A stretch of 64,000 bases of DNA from Psychromonas sp. MB-3u-54 (lineage in GTDB: Bacteria > Pseudomonadota > Gammaproteobacteria > Enterobacterales > Psychromonadaceae): NCBI RefSeq assembly GCF_002836415.1, contig NZ_PJBP01000118.1, positions 28,982 to 92,981 of the forward strand, written 5' to 3'. A model generated the notes under the pieces. It saw nothing but the letters and a program-made list of their open reading frames with translations, did no database searches and was not told the origin of the DNA. The stretch's first letter is position 1; each line of letters opens with the position of its first letter. The translations under genes and the position numbers were made by a program. Shown here piece by piece: positions 44,500-53,839 of this stretch.

Positions 44500-47397
44500 T
44501 TATTGTGTGTTTAAGGAAAAAAAGGTTAAAATCTTATTTTCCTCTGCGTGACCGTCTAAGGATGGGCGAACTACAAAAACTTGATTTGCAGGTACCTTAT
44601 TCCTTTTGATTAATTGCTCCTGGATAATGCGGGTACGTTGTTTGGCTAATGTCGTTAAGGCTAAGCTTGAGAGTGGTTGGGTCTTAACCAGCGCCTTATA
44701 AAGAGCTTGTTCATATTCAGCTGCCGTTGCTGTTTTAGCCAGTAATTCAACTTTTATTTTATCAGCCTCAGCCAAGCTTTCGAGTAAGTCTTGCATTGAT
44801 TTTATTCGTTGTTCCTGATTAGCCTCATTAAATCCTAATTGGTCATTTAACTGTTGTTGTTTTAAGGCAAAACCATCCTTTTCTTTATCGACAGCTGCAT
44901 GAATTTCCAAAATGAGCTGCGGACGCTTTATCAATATCTGTGCAAGGGCCGCGAGATCACTCTGTTGTGTTGTGGTTAAACTTTTATGCCCAAAATCAAA
45001 TGCAATAGCATTAAGTTGCTGATCATTTGTTCCCGCTAAATCGGCTATCATTGAAAAAGGGGATGTGACCGCTTTAGTCATCACATTTAAGAAAGCCTTG
45101 AGTATTAAACCCTTCATATCAAAATCAGGGTTGTCCAGATCACCTCGAGTTTGAAGGCTAATATCAATGATGCCATTACTGTCTTTAAACAGGGCGATAG
45201 CTAATTTGATGGGGAGATCTAAAGCCTCCTGACTGTCGACACTTGTACCCAGTTCAAATTGATCCAAAATCAGCCGATTTTTACCAATTAATTTTTGTTG
45301 GGCAATCTTATAATTCAGATTCAGGCTCAGTTTACCCTTATCAATAACATAACCTGCGTAGCGCCCGGAATAAGGGGTCAGGGTCGCCAGTTCAATTTTA
45401 TCAAATTTAACATTAATATCGGTATAGAGATCGCCCGCGAAAGGACTAATTTCCCCCTCGACTAACATTTTGCCATAGTCATTGACCGTACCGCTAATAT
45501 TGACATCCGCCGCTTGTTCAATATTATTTGCCGATAATCCACTGATTTTACCATTAATATTCTCGATACTGGTAGCAAACGCAGGGATCAGAGACAGATC
45601 TGCAAAATTGGCATTACCATCGCTTAAGGTTATTTCACCGATGGTTAAGGCTAATGGGGGTTGTTTATCTTTGCTGGTGGTTTGTGTGTTTTTTTCCACT
45701 ATTGGCCGTTGATCCCTTTTATGATCGATCATCAGCTGTGCAAAATTAATACTGCGTTCTGGGGTTATAATCATGCGGCTATAGGGTGCCTGCAAATCTA
45801 TTTTATCAATAACGATAGACAAGGGATTAAAGTTAACCTTGACGGGATCTATTATTAACGCCTGCCAGCCAACTAAGCGTTGTTTAAGTATCTGATCGCT
45901 AGTATTAAAGTTTTGAATACTAAGGCCACCCTCAAAATTACCATGAAGCGCTCCCTGCGCATCAAGCGCGATTGAAACCGCACCTGCAACTGACAGTTTA
46001 CCTTGCTCAAGATTGACTTTCGCAACATCATTGATGTAAGGCTGCAGGGCAGTTAATGCGACGTTTTTTAAATTGACCCTGGCCTTTATATTAAAGGGGG
46101 CCGGTGAGACTTGACCTTTAATGCTATTAGGAGCGGAGTCGTCAACCCGGTATGAAACATTGAAAGGCAGGGCGTGTGTCAGATCTTGATTTAATTCAGA
46201 TAGTTGCAGGTTTATTTTATGAATAGAAAATTGTGCGGCGACACTGGGGAGTTTATCTGTAATATTAACCTGACTGTCATTGATTCTTAAATGCTCAATT
46301 GACCATTTAAAATCATTAGCCGAAGCACTTTCTGTACTGCCTGGTTCAATTTCAACTGGTTCAGAGTGCTGCGCAAAAGGGGCCAAGAAAGTAAGTTCTC
46401 CCTGTTTATTCCGCTCGACTTGCAAATCGATAGCATCGATTTCTAGCGCTTCTATTTGTAACGTCTGCTTTGCCAAATTAAAAGCCACAGGGCCTATTTT
46501 GACTGCCTTTATATCAATAAAACTGTCCTGTTGCCGGGCGATTTGCAGAGAGCGCAACTGAATGATGCTATCAAACAGATCAAATTCAGGGGTATTATCT
46601 GTCATTCTAAAACGATAGTTGGCATCAACGTGTGCAATGCCATGCAGTAAATTATAGGGGGTTTCTTGGGGTGCATATTCCCACAATTTGTGCGCCTTAA
46701 TACCCACCATGCTGATTGAACCCGAAGAGCGCAATGGCGCCACGCCGACAGTGCCTGCCCATGCAATGCTTTGACCCTTGCCAAGATCGATATTTAGTTG
46801 ATAATCACCGCTATCTTTTGTACGGGTAGAAAAGCTTTTCAGCTTGAAGTTAAGCGGGTCGATTCTATGCTCAATAGTATTGACCTGACTATGATCAACA
46901 ATATTAATTACCCCATTACTCACCGCAATATTATCGAACAGTAGTTTTACTAATGCACTGTCGCTCTGCTTAATAGACCTCTCTTCTGCCAAACTGTCGG
47001 CTTGAGTTTGGAATGCTTGTTGGAAATTAGATAAACCGTTTTTATCAATAACCAAATTGATAGAAGGGGCTACAAGCTCTACGTTAGCAAATGTAAATGC
47101 ACCTTCTATCGCAGAGCGCAGTTCGAAATCGGTAGTGTATTGCTTAAATGAGGCTACCTGATCGCCTTGAGCATTTTTAATCGCCACATTATCAATAACC
47201 AGCGTAAAAGTATAAGGGTTAAAAGCGACTTTTCCTATCTCTGTTTGCCACCCTGAATTAAGTTCAATCTGTTTAACCAGCTGAGTGTTAATGACTTTAG
47301 GTAGGAGTATAAAACCGCCTATTGTATAACTGCTTATCAATAAAACGGCCCAAAATAGGGGAGAACAATAAAAATAACGGCTGAATATTTGTTGCAT
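44500..47397 (-). CDS. DUF748 (AsmA-like) envelope protein
   Basis: A large envelope protein of 965 residues with one N-terminal transmembrane anchor (FYCSPLFWAVLLISSYTIGGFILL) and long periplasmic beta-rich repeats of the DUF748/AsmA type (GWQTEIGKVAFNPYTFTLVIDNVAIKN; LAGTNDQQLNAIAFDFGHKSL near the end). AsmA-like proteins form bridge-like lipid conduits between membranes; that role is inferred here. Start: the ATG at 47397 has TAAGG eight bases upstream; a GTG at 47406 is less likely. The C-terminal part has an OmpA-like stretch (LAQILIKRPQLILEIHAAVD). Confidence 0.85.
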   Translation of the reverse strand: MQQIFSRYFYCSPLFWAVLLISSYTIGGFILLPKVINTQLVKQIELNSGWQTEIGKVAFNPYTFTLVIDNVAIKNAQGDQVASFKQYTTDFELRSAIEGAFTFANVELVAPSINLVIDKNGLSNFQQAFQTQADSLAEERSIKQSDSALVKLLFDNIAVSNGVINIVDHSQVNTIEHRIDPLNFKLKSFSTRTKDSGDYQLNIDLGKGQSIAWAGTVGVAPLRSSGSISMVGIKAHKLWEYAPQETPYNLLHGIAHVDANYRFRMTDNTPEFDLFDSIIQLRSLQIARQQDSFIDIKAVKIGPVAFNLAKQTLQIEALEIDAIDLQVERNKQGELTFLAPFAQHSEPVEIEPGSTESASANDFKWSIEHLRINDSQVNITDKLPSVAAQFSIHKINLQLSELNQDLTHALPFNVSYRVDDSAPNSIKGQVSPAPFNIKARVNLKNVALTALQPYINDVAKVNLEQGKLSVAGAVSIALDAQGALHGNFEGGLSIQNFNTSDQILKQRLVGWQALIIDPVKVNFNPLSIVIDKIDLQAPYSRMIITPERSINFAQLMIDHKRDQRPIVEKNTQTTSKDKQPPLALTIGEITLSDGNANFADLSLIPAFATSIENINGKISGLSANNIEQAADVNISGTVNDYGKMLVEGEISPFAGDLYTDINVKFDKIELATLTPYSGRYAGYVIDKGKLSLNLNYKIAQQKLIGKNRLILDQFELGTSVDSQEALDLPIKLAIALFKDSNGIIDISLQTRGDLDNPDFDMKGLILKAFLNVMTKAVTSPFSMIADLAGTNDQQLNAIAFDFGHKSLTTTQQSDLAALAQILIKRPQLILEIHAAVDKEKDGFALKQQQLNDQLGFNEANQEQRIKSMQDLLESLAEADKIKVELLAKTATAAEYEQALYKALVKTQPLSSLALTTLAKQRTRIIQEQLIKRNKVPANQVFVVRPSLDGHAEENKILTFFSLNTQ

Positions 47398-47492
47398 TGA
47401 TTTCACCTTAATCCTGTTTATTCGCTTAGAACGACGAAAAACTAATATTATCCATTAGAATCAGTGATATATCCAGAATTTCGTGGACAAAC

Positions 47493-47509
47493 AAACAGAC
47501 CCAACCTAC
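47493..47509 (-). promoter_or_regulatory. Ter-like site 1, upstream of the tus-like gene
   Basis: AAACAGACCCAACCTAC on the plus strand; read on the minus strand as GTAGGTTGGGTCTGTTT it can be laid against the E. coli Ter consensus AGNATGTTGTAACTAA, keeping AGTA (with one flanking base here), GTTG and the C of the GC(6) pair. It is 38 bases upstream of the tus-like ATG, where E. coli TerB autoregulates tus. Confidence 0.5.
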
Positions 47510-47547
47510 TATGAATAAACAGTGAACATTTACACAAAGGGTGGGTT

Positions 47548-48273
47548 ATGGACAATGAATATTACTTCACTAAAAACAGTGATCAATTAAAAGAAAATTT
47601 ACTCAAGACGGTGGCGGAAGTTCGTCAGGCATTAACCGACTTCTCGGCAGTTATCCTGCTGCAGGATAAGGATAAACAGCGCCAATCGGTGGTTTTTTCT
47701 CTGATCGACCGTGCGGATGATCAGATAGAATTCGTCGTAGAAAGTTTTTTTTCACAAAGCGCGATTCAAGAAACCTTACAATTTATTAAAAGTTTTGAAC
47801 TGCAAAAGGGCTCGGAGCAGGATACTAAAAAATTAGCCGGATTTATTCAAACCGCTTTACCTGTCGAGGTGCTGGATTTGCATATCACCCGGATCAACAG
47901 TGCTAAGGATAAATGTAAAAAAATAATTACTTCTATCAAAGACAATGATGTCAGAAAACAGGCTGATAAACGTTTTTATTTTGTACATAGCATATGCGGG
48001 TTTTCGCATTTTGTGACCAATGAATTATACCGGCATTTAGTACATATTACTGACCCCGTCGACTCTATCTATTTTGGCCTGGAAAAACATAATAAACAAA
48101 GCACGGTTTTTTTTCCAAAGGCAAAAGCGACCCTACGCAATCAAAGTGACCAAGATAAAGCTATCGTGCGCAAAAAGCATAATTCATTGCCTATCTTTTT
48201 AGCCGAAAACAGCGAATTATTAGCCTTAAACAAAAACGGCAAGAAGCAGGCAATAAGGTACAGTTATAAATGA
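47548..48273 (+). CDS. tus: Tus-like replication terminus site-binding protein
   Basis: A 241-residue basic protein that I match to Tus by an ordered set of residues: the helix LDLHITRINSAKDKCKKII (about 110-128), FYFVHSICGFSHFVTNELYRHL (about 143-164; Tus has [20 protein letters not shown]), then DPVDSIYFGLEKHNK (about 169-183; Tus DPATLRFGWANKHII). Tus binds Ter DNA and stops replication forks from one side. This copy is about 68 residues shorter than E. coli Tus (309) and diverged, mainly at the C-terminus (FLAENSELLALNKNGKKQAIRYSYK). Three identical 17-bp Ter-like sites flank it, which supports the call. Confidence 0.7.
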   Translation: MDNEYYFTKNSDQLKENLLKTVAEVRQALTDFSAVILLQDKDKQRQSVVFSLIDRADDQIEFVVESFFSQSAIQETLQFIKSFELQKGSEQDTKKLAGFIQTALPVEVLDLHITRINSAKDKCKKIITSIKDNDVRKQADKRFYFVHSICGFSHFVTNELYRHLVHITDPVDSIYFGLEKHNKQSTVFFPKAKATLRNQSDQDKAIVRKKHNSLPIFLAENSELLALNKNGKKQAIRYSYK

Positions 48274-48372
48274 TGCTTTATTCCTGAAGCGTGTGAGTAC
48301 TTTACAGGAACCCTTTAATACTTTGTAAGTATTAAGATAACAGTCAGCTGCTTTGAAAAGGGTCAAAAACAT

Positions 48373-48389
48373 AAACAGACCCAACCTAC
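48373..48389 (-). promoter_or_regulatory. Ter-like site 2, downstream of the tus-like gene
   Basis: Identical 17-mer AAACAGACCCAACCTAC, same orientation as site 1, 99 bases past the tus-like stop. Confidence 0.5.
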
Positions 48390-48413
48390 GGAAGTGGTGT
48401 TACTTGCTCCACC

Positions 48414-48430
48414 AAACAGACCCAACCTAC
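48414..48430 (-). promoter_or_regulatory. Ter-like site 3, downstream of the tus-like gene
   Basis: A third identical 17-mer, same orientation, 41 bases after site 2 (about four helical turns). Flanking bases differ between the three sites, so the conserved part is the 17-mer itself rather than a longer duplication. Confidence 0.5.
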
Positions 48431-48536
48431 AGCAGGTTAAAGTCAACGTATAAGCATAGAATTTAATATAACGTCAGCAATTAAAAAATAAAAATGGTCT
48501 GTCAAAAAAATTAACTCATAACAAAAGGCGGAATCT

Positions 48537-49208
48537 ATGTTTAAAAAAATATTTTCAACAACCCTAACGGTGATATTTTTAACTATCAGCTGCTATAGCA
48601 ATGCAGCTGATAGCCAGGATTTTTATATAAGCAGTTTTTCGGAAGGTAAGTTGAATAACTGGGAAGTTAAAGAATTTTCGGGTAAAACCGAATACAACAT
48701 TGTTAATGACGATCAAAATAGTAAAAAAAGGGTACTTAAAGCAACGAGTCATAATGCCGCTTCGGGTTTATTTATGGAAAAACGCATTGATCTGCAAAAA
48801 ACACCGTATCTGCATTGGTCCTGGAGAACCGATAAATTATATTCTAATCTAGATGAAAGTAAAAAACAGGGCGATGATTTTGTTGCCCGTATCTATCTGA
48901 TTATTGATGGCGGTTTGTTCTTTTGGAAAACCCGCGCTTTAAATTATGTTTGGTCATCTTATTTTACACAAGGCCAGGTATGGGCGAATCCTTTTACTGC
49001 TAATGCAACCATGTTGGCGGTTGAATCAGGCGAAAAAAATTTAGGTAAATGGTTACACTACAGTCGTAATGTCCGTGAAGATTTAAAAAAATTCGTCGGT
49101 AAAGAGGTACGTTATATAGACGGTATTGCGCTGATGACCGACAGTGACAATGCTGGCCAACGGGCAACAACTTATTATGGAGATATTTATTTTTCAGCAA
49201 AGCCGTAA
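48537..49208 (+). CDS. Exported DUF3047 family protein
   Basis: A 223-residue periplasmic or surface protein with a signal peptide ending YSNA|ADS. The DUF3047 pattern is clear: YLHWSWRTDKLYSNLDESKKQGDDFVARIYLIIDGG (about 92-127), LNYVWSS, then IDGIALMTDSDNAGQRATTYYGDIYF at the end. The fold is probably a carbohydrate-binding-like beta sandwich; function unknown. The start ATG follows AGGCGGA. Confidence 0.85.
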   Translation: MFKKIFSTTLTVIFLTISCYSNAADSQDFYISSFSEGKLNNWEVKEFSGKTEYNIVNDDQNSKKRVLKATSHNAASGLFMEKRIDLQKTPYLHWSWRTDKLYSNLDESKKQGDDFVARIYLIIDGGLFFWKTRALNYVWSSYFTQGQVWANPFTANATMLAVESGEKNLGKWLHYSRNVREDLKKFVGKEVRYIDGIALMTDSDNAGQRATTYYGDIYFSAKP

Positions 49209-49657
49209 CCTATTCTGAATATATTGAAGCCCTTTTATTGGGGCGCAAAATTTAAAACAATATAAACAGTATTCATCTAAAAATCTTCAAGCATGCTGCC
49301 GGTTTAATTCCCAAGCAGTCATTACGATGCTCAACTTCGATACACAGGTACAACCAAAATAGAAAAATAGTATTTTAATCATTCATTTATGACAGTTAGT
49401 TTGATTCCTGTTGTGAGTTATTGGACAGATTTTTATTATCTAAGAATGCGATCATTGGGATTAAATTTAAACATGATCTCTTTTCAAGAAGCTATTTATA
49501 ATCTCTTGTTATTAGTGAAAATAAAAAAAGGCGCAGTTCATCTGAAATTTAAGCGTTTTTTCTTTTACGCTTACAGGCAAAAATAATCAAGGATGATCAA
49601 ATAAATGCTAACTAAGAGAAATGGGGCGGTTAAAACATATAATATTTTTTAAAGCCA
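49209..49657. other. 449-base gap without a supported gene
   Basis: AT-rich. It contains a stop-free 65-codon frame at 49389-49586 with no ribosome binding site, odd composition and no recognisable domain, which I do not call. No repeat or hairpin stands out before the terminator at 49658. Confidence 0.5.
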
Positions 49658-49693
49658 AAAAAAAGACAGGACGCATAATGCGGCCTGTCTTTT
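49658..49693 (-). terminator. Rho-independent terminator of the AgcS-type symporter gene
   Basis: AAAAGACAGG pairs with CCTGTCTTTT with an inner GCATAATGC extension. On the minus strand it is followed by eight T, and it lies 22 bases past the symporter stop. Confidence 0.92.
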
Positions 49694-49714
49694 TGAAAGA
49701 AACTAAAATAAGGA

Positions 49715-51133
49715 CTATTTTTTAGGCCATGCTTTAAGATCAATCTTCAAATCAGGAAACTTTAGTGCATCAAACACGGGGTGTTCAACGCCTGTTTTCA
49801 ACTGATCTTTGTAGTCTTTCAGAAGACGCATTAGCGTCGGGAACAACATCATTAAGGCCAATAAATTTACCACAGCCAAAATACCCATCATCGGATCTGA
49901 AAAGAAAAATACAGCGGTTGCCCCTGGTGCTACCGCCCCAAGGAAAACCACAAAAACAACAGTGAGTCGCAAAATATGTATATAAATTTTATTTTTTGAC
50001 ATAAAACTTAATGCATTTTCACCTAAATAATAGTTATAAATGATAGAGCTGATCGAAAAGAGAAAAATCGCACCCGTCAGATAATATTGTGCCCAGTCGC
50101 CCACATGATAAACGAGTGATTGTTGTGTCAGTACAACACCATCTATAGCATCAGCACCCGGTACATAAACATCACCTAACAGAATAATAAACGCAGTACA
50201 GCTACAAATCAGCATCGTATCGATAAAAACTGAAAGTGATTGGGTGATACCCTGGCTGATAGGATGTTTAACGTCAGCGGTTGCGGCAACGTTAGGGGCA
50301 GAACCTAAACCTGCTTCATTGGAGAATAGCCCGCGTCGCAGACCTTGTGCTAATGCTGCACCCATACCACCACCAACTGCTTCTTCTAAACCGAAGGCGT
50401 TAGATACAATAGAGGTAAGCACCGCCGGAATTTCAGTGATATTAAGCAAGATAACAAACAGTGCCATCGCAACATAACTGATTGCCATTATCGGCACTAT
50501 AATATCTGCCGTTTTAGCAATACGTTTAATACCGCCGTAAACAATAAAACCTGTAATTAGCGCCAGACCTAAACCGGTCCAAAGACGATCGATCCCAAAA
50601 CTGTCTTGTGCAGCACCTGCAACAGTGTTTCCCTGAAAGGCATTAAAGCCAATAGCAAATGAAGAAATCAAACAAACTGCATAAAGATAAGCTAACCAGC
50701 GGTAGTTCTCACCCAACCCGTAAATAATAGTACGTGCAGGACCGCCACGGAAATTACCGTCTTCTTTTCGTTTATATAGTTGCGCAAGAGAACATTCAAC
50801 AAGGCTGGTTGCCATGCCGACTAAGGCTATTGCCCACATCCAGAAAACAGCTCCCGGCCCGCCTAGGGTAATAGCAACAGCAACTCCGGCAATATTACCA
50901 CCGCCAACCCGTCCACCGATTGATAATAAAAGCGCTTCACGGGCAGAAATTGCATTCTTATTCTTAGTTTGATTGCTGTTTAGCAGAACACGGAACATAC
51001 GTCCAAAAAAGGTAAATTGGACAAATCCGGTCATCACAGTAAAGAATAGGCCAAAAATAACCAGAAATGGAATAAGTGCCCATCCCCACGTAAGATCGCT
51101 AATGATCCCAAACATTGATTCTATTAATTCCAC
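49715..51133 (-). CDS. Sodium:alanine/glycine symporter, AgcS (DAACS) family
   Basis: An inner-membrane Na+-coupled amino-acid importer of 472 residues from a GTG at 51133 that follows AAGGAAATAAA; the open frame extends to 51187 without a better start. About 11 transmembrane segments are visible. Family signatures: GGRVGGGNIAGVAVAITLGGPGAVFWMW and the GLFSNEAGLGSAPNVAATADVKHP block. AlsT-type alanine or glycine transport is usual; exact substrate uncertain. It is a single gene with a strong terminator. Confidence 0.93.
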   Translation of the reverse strand: MELIESMFGIISDLTWGWALIPFLVIFGLFFTVMTGFVQFTFFGRMFRVLLNSNQTKNKNAISAREALLLSIGGRVGGGNIAGVAVAITLGGPGAVFWMWAIALVGMATSLVECSLAQLYKRKEDGNFRGGPARTIIYGLGENYRWLAYLYAVCLISSFAIGFNAFQGNTVAGAAQDSFGIDRLWTGLGLALITGFIVYGGIKRIAKTADIIVPIMAISYVAMALFVILLNITEIPAVLTSIVSNAFGLEEAVGGGMGAALAQGLRRGLFSNEAGLGSAPNVAATADVKHPISQGITQSLSVFIDTMLICSCTAFIILLGDVYVPGADAIDGVVLTQQSLVYHVGDWAQYYLTGAIFLFSISSIIYNYYLGENALSFMSKNKIYIHILRLTVVFVVFLGAVAPGATAVFFFSDPMMGILAVVNLLALMMLFPTLMRLLKDYKDQLKTGVEHPVFDALKFPDLKIDLKAWPKK

Positions 51134-51628
51134 TTTATTTCCTTTTATTTTTGTTTTTATTTCTGATTCACTAAAGGTTATCAACACAGCAAAAGACGAT
51201 TTGACATTAAAACACCATCAATTGTGTACGGAATCAGGGAAGCGCCGGAGTATACAGGGTGTTCTCCTTTTAAGCGAATCATGCTCAAAAAACTGTCAAG
51301 ATGCTGTTATGCAATCTTTTTTTTATTTTTTACAATCATTAATAACTGATATCAATAACACTAAATATTATAAAATAAGATGGAGAACTATATTGCGATT
51401 TTAACTAGCTCATCTTGATTTAAATAAATCATTTTCAGCCTGTTTATTGCGTCTTATCTGTTTTTGCAATGCCCCTACCAGTGACAATAAATATTATTGT
51501 CACTGGTAGCTAATTAACAAAGGGTCTTCTTTAATAGTTTCAATTAGGTTATTAGTTAAATTAACGACATAATAGATTATTAAGTTATCAGTCAGATAAC
51601 CCGTTTTGCGTCATACTGAGGAATATAA
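51134..51628. other. 495-base gap between symporter and VF530 genes
   Basis: A divergent promoter region for both genes. It contains a perfect 16-bp stem-loop at 51475 (separate entry) and otherwise AT-rich sequence without an ORF. Confidence 0.5.
51475..51509. promoter_or_regulatory. Perfect 16-bp inverted repeat, 3-base loop
   Basis: CTACCAGTGACAATAA followed by ATA and its exact complement TTATTGTCACTGGTAG. There is no T-run on either side. In a divergent intergenic region it could be an operator for a dimeric regulator or an RNA hairpin in the 5' leader of one neighbour. Confidence 0.55.
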
Positions 51629-52066
51629 ATGACCGATAAAAAACCGAACAATCCCTTATACGGCCTTAAATTGGAACTGCTATTAACAGAAATTTCTGAG
51701 CATTATGGTTGGGAGTTATTAAGTGAGGGCATGTGCATTGATCGTTTCCAATATCATACAGGAATGAAATCGACAGCAAAATTTTTGCGTAATAATCAGT
51801 GGGCAAGAGAAAAAGTGGAAAATTTTTATCTTTATCAGTATAAAAATTTTCCATATCCAGATAATAAACAATTAGCGATACCGCCCCGTGATCGCCAAAT
51901 CCCAAGTGATCAACAAACCGACGAACCTGCCGATATTACTGAAGAATCTATATTACAGTTAGATAAAGCATCAAAATTAAGAATCTACAAAGCAGTGGGT
52001 AGTGCAACAAAGCAACGCACTTCAGAGCCTGCCTATGATCCGAGTAATCCTTGGGGAATAAAGTAA
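51629..52066 (+). CDS. VF530 family DNA-binding protein (DUF2132)
   Basis: A 145-residue protein. The N-terminal 70 residues match VF530: NNPLYGLKLELLLTEISEHYGWELLSEGMCIDRFQYHTGMKSTAKFLRNNQWAREKVE, a small helical fold. The C-terminal 75 residues are a longer, polar tail than usual, ending SEPAYDPSNPWGIK. VF530-like proteins are thought to bind DNA from structural data; cellular role unknown. A 10-bp stem-loop follows at 52088. Confidence 0.85.
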   Translation: MTDKKPNNPLYGLKLELLLTEISEHYGWELLSEGMCIDRFQYHTGMKSTAKFLRNNQWAREKVENFYLYQYKNFPYPDNKQLAIPPRDRQIPSDQQTDEPADITEESILQLDKASKLRIYKAVGSATKQRTSEPAYDPSNPWGIK

Positions 52067-52087
52067 ATTTTTGTGATAAGTTGAACA

Positions 52088-52110
52088 GCAGTGCAATAAT
52101 ATTGCACTGC
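52088..52110 (+). terminator. Stem-loop after VF530 gene
   Basis: GCAGTGCAAT and ATTGCACTGC form a perfect 10-bp stem around AAT. Weak T-run. It lies 21 bases past the stop and 77 before qmcA. Confidence 0.55.
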
Positions 52111-52186
52111 ATAATAAAGGATTTTGCACTTATAGAACAAAAGGTTACTCTTAATCCGAGGTCATTTTTTTATTAAAGGATACTAT

Positions 52187-53125
52187 ATGGACATTTTATT
52201 TGAATATTTATTGAGAATTGAAGTATTAATTTTAATTTTAGTTGTCGTTATTCTAAAATCATCAATTATTTTTGTACCACAAAACAGGGCTTATCTGATC
52301 GAGCGTTTTGGTAAATACCAATCGACCCGGGAAGCCGGTTTAAATTTTATTTTTCCTTTCATTGATCACATAGGATCAGACCGTTCGCTTAAAGAGCAAG
52401 CGATCGATGTACCAAGTCAAAGTGCTATTACGAAAGACAATATTTCGTTAAGTGTCGATGGCGTTCTTTATTTTAGAGTATTGGATCCGTATAAGGCTAG
52501 TTACGGAGTCGATGATTATTTATTCGCAGTCACTCAATTAGCACAAACAACCATGCGTTCTGAGTTGGGTAAAATGGAGCTGGATAAAACATTTGAAGAA
52601 CGTGATGTGCTTAATACTAATATTGTGGCAGCAATTAATGAAGCCGCTGGTCCATGGGGTATTCAAGTTTTACGTTACGAAATCAAAGACATTGTGCCAC
52701 CACAAAGCATTATGGAAGCGATGGAAGCGCAAATGAAAGCCGAGCGTGTAAAACGGGCGCAAATATTAGAGTCTGAAGGTGATAGGCAGTCTGCGATTAA
52801 CGTTGCAGAAGGCCAAAAACAATCGGTGGTCCTACAGGCGGAAGCTCAAAAAGAAGAGCAGATACTGCGTGCTCAAGGTGAGGCTAATGCTATTATCGCC
52901 GTTGCCGAGGCGCAGGCAGAAGCATTAATAAAGGTGGGTGAAGCCGCTAATACCGAGCAGGGACAAAAAGCGATTCAACTCGATTTGGCGACTAAGGCGA
53001 TTGAAGCTAAGGCTGCTATTGCTAAAGAATCGTCAGTGGTATTGCTGCCCGATAGTGGTAATGATGCTGCTTCTATTGTTGCACAGGCGATGACCATCAT
53101 TAATAGCTTAAATAATAAAGGCTAA
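52187..53125 (+). CDS. qmcA: SPFH/Band 7 membrane protein QmcA
   Basis: A 312-residue stomatin-like protein: an N-terminal transmembrane helix (about 10-30), the SPFH domain (VPQNRAYLIERFGKYQSTREAGLNFIFPFID; about 33-200) and a long Ala/Glu/Gln helical segment (MEAQMKAERVKRAQILESEGDRQSAINVAEGQKQ; about 180-270). Such proteins build ring-shaped membrane microdomain cages and, with NfeD partners, affect membrane-protein quality control. The nfeD-type gene starts two bases after its stop. Confidence 0.93.
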   Translation: MDILFEYLLRIEVLILILVVVILKSSIIFVPQNRAYLIERFGKYQSTREAGLNFIFPFIDHIGSDRSLKEQAIDVPSQSAITKDNISLSVDGVLYFRVLDPYKASYGVDDYLFAVTQLAQTTMRSELGKMELDKTFEERDVLNTNIVAAINEAAGPWGIQVLRYEIKDIVPPQSIMEAMEAQMKAERVKRAQILESEGDRQSAINVAEGQKQSVVLQAEAQKEEQILRAQGEANAIIAVAEAQAEALIKVGEAANTEQGQKAIQLDLATKAIEAKAAIAKESSVVLLPDSGNDAASIVAQAMTIINSLNNKG

Positions 53126-53127
53126 TT

Positions 53128-53583
53128 ATGGAATATTTTTTAGCGCATTTGGGACAAAGTTTTATCGTATTGGGGCTTATTTTATTAGCCGTTGAAGTTC
53201 TTGTATTGGGTTTTTCGACTTTTGTTTTGTTTTTTATTGGGGTCGGCGCCATTGCGACCGGTGCCCTAATGGCACTAGGCGTTATCCCGGAAACCTTTCT
53301 TAATTCATTATTGGTAACGGCTATCATATCTACTGTCGTAGCATTAATCAGTTGGAAGCCAATGAAAAAAATGCAAAATAAAGTTGAGTCAAAACATGTC
53401 AATAATGACATGATCGGACATCAATTTGTATTAACTGAAGAGCTGTTGGTCGGAAAAACGGTCACTCATCGCTATTCAGGTATCAGTTGGCAGGTCAAAG
53501 CAAAACAGCCACTCTCCGCCGGAACCGAGGTCAAAATAATAGAAGTAGAAGTAGGGTTGTTGACCGTTGCTCGGGTTGAATAA
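53128..53583 (+). CDS. NfeD-family membrane protein (YbbJ-like)
   Basis: A 151-residue partner of QmcA: two or three transmembrane helices in the first 75 residues (FIVLGLILLAVEVLVLGFSTFVLFFIGVGAIATGALMALGV), then a small OB-fold domain (GKTVTHRYSGISWQVKAKQPLSAGTEVKIIEVEVGLLTVARVE, about 107-151). Two bases separate it from qmcA, the classic SPFH-NfeD pair. Confidence 0.92.
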   Translation: MEYFLAHLGQSFIVLGLILLAVEVLVLGFSTFVLFFIGVGAIATGALMALGVIPETFLNSLLVTAIISTVVALISWKPMKKMQNKVESKHVNNDMIGHQFVLTEELLVGKTVTHRYSGISWQVKAKQPLSAGTEVKIIEVEVGLLTVARVE

Positions 53584-53595
53584 TCAGTAAAACAG

Positions 53596-53630
53596 CTCAA
53601 ATGACTGCGCAGATAGTGCAGTTATTTGAG
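53596..53630 (+). terminator. Hairpin after the qmcA-nfeD operon
   Basis: CTCAAAT...ACTGC pairs with GCAGT...ATTTGAG with small bulges, followed by ATTTTCT. It begins 13 bases past the nfeD stop. Confidence 0.6.
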
Positions 53631-53839
53631 ATTTTCTGAGCTAAAATCCTATATATAAAAGCACAGATAGTAGTGACATAGCAGCTCGACATTCAGCTCT
53701 TGGTAAAAGCACTCAACGATGACAAAACGTAATGACTCTGATGCTTATTTATAATCAAACCGTTAATTGCTGGGCTACAATTAATGAAACAGAAAGATTT
53801 TGTCATTATATAATAATGGCTTATTAAACAGGTCAATTC

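Noticed and set aside
49389..49586. A 65-codon plus-strand frame
   Set aside because: No ribosome binding site, no recognisable domain, biased AT composition; likely chance.
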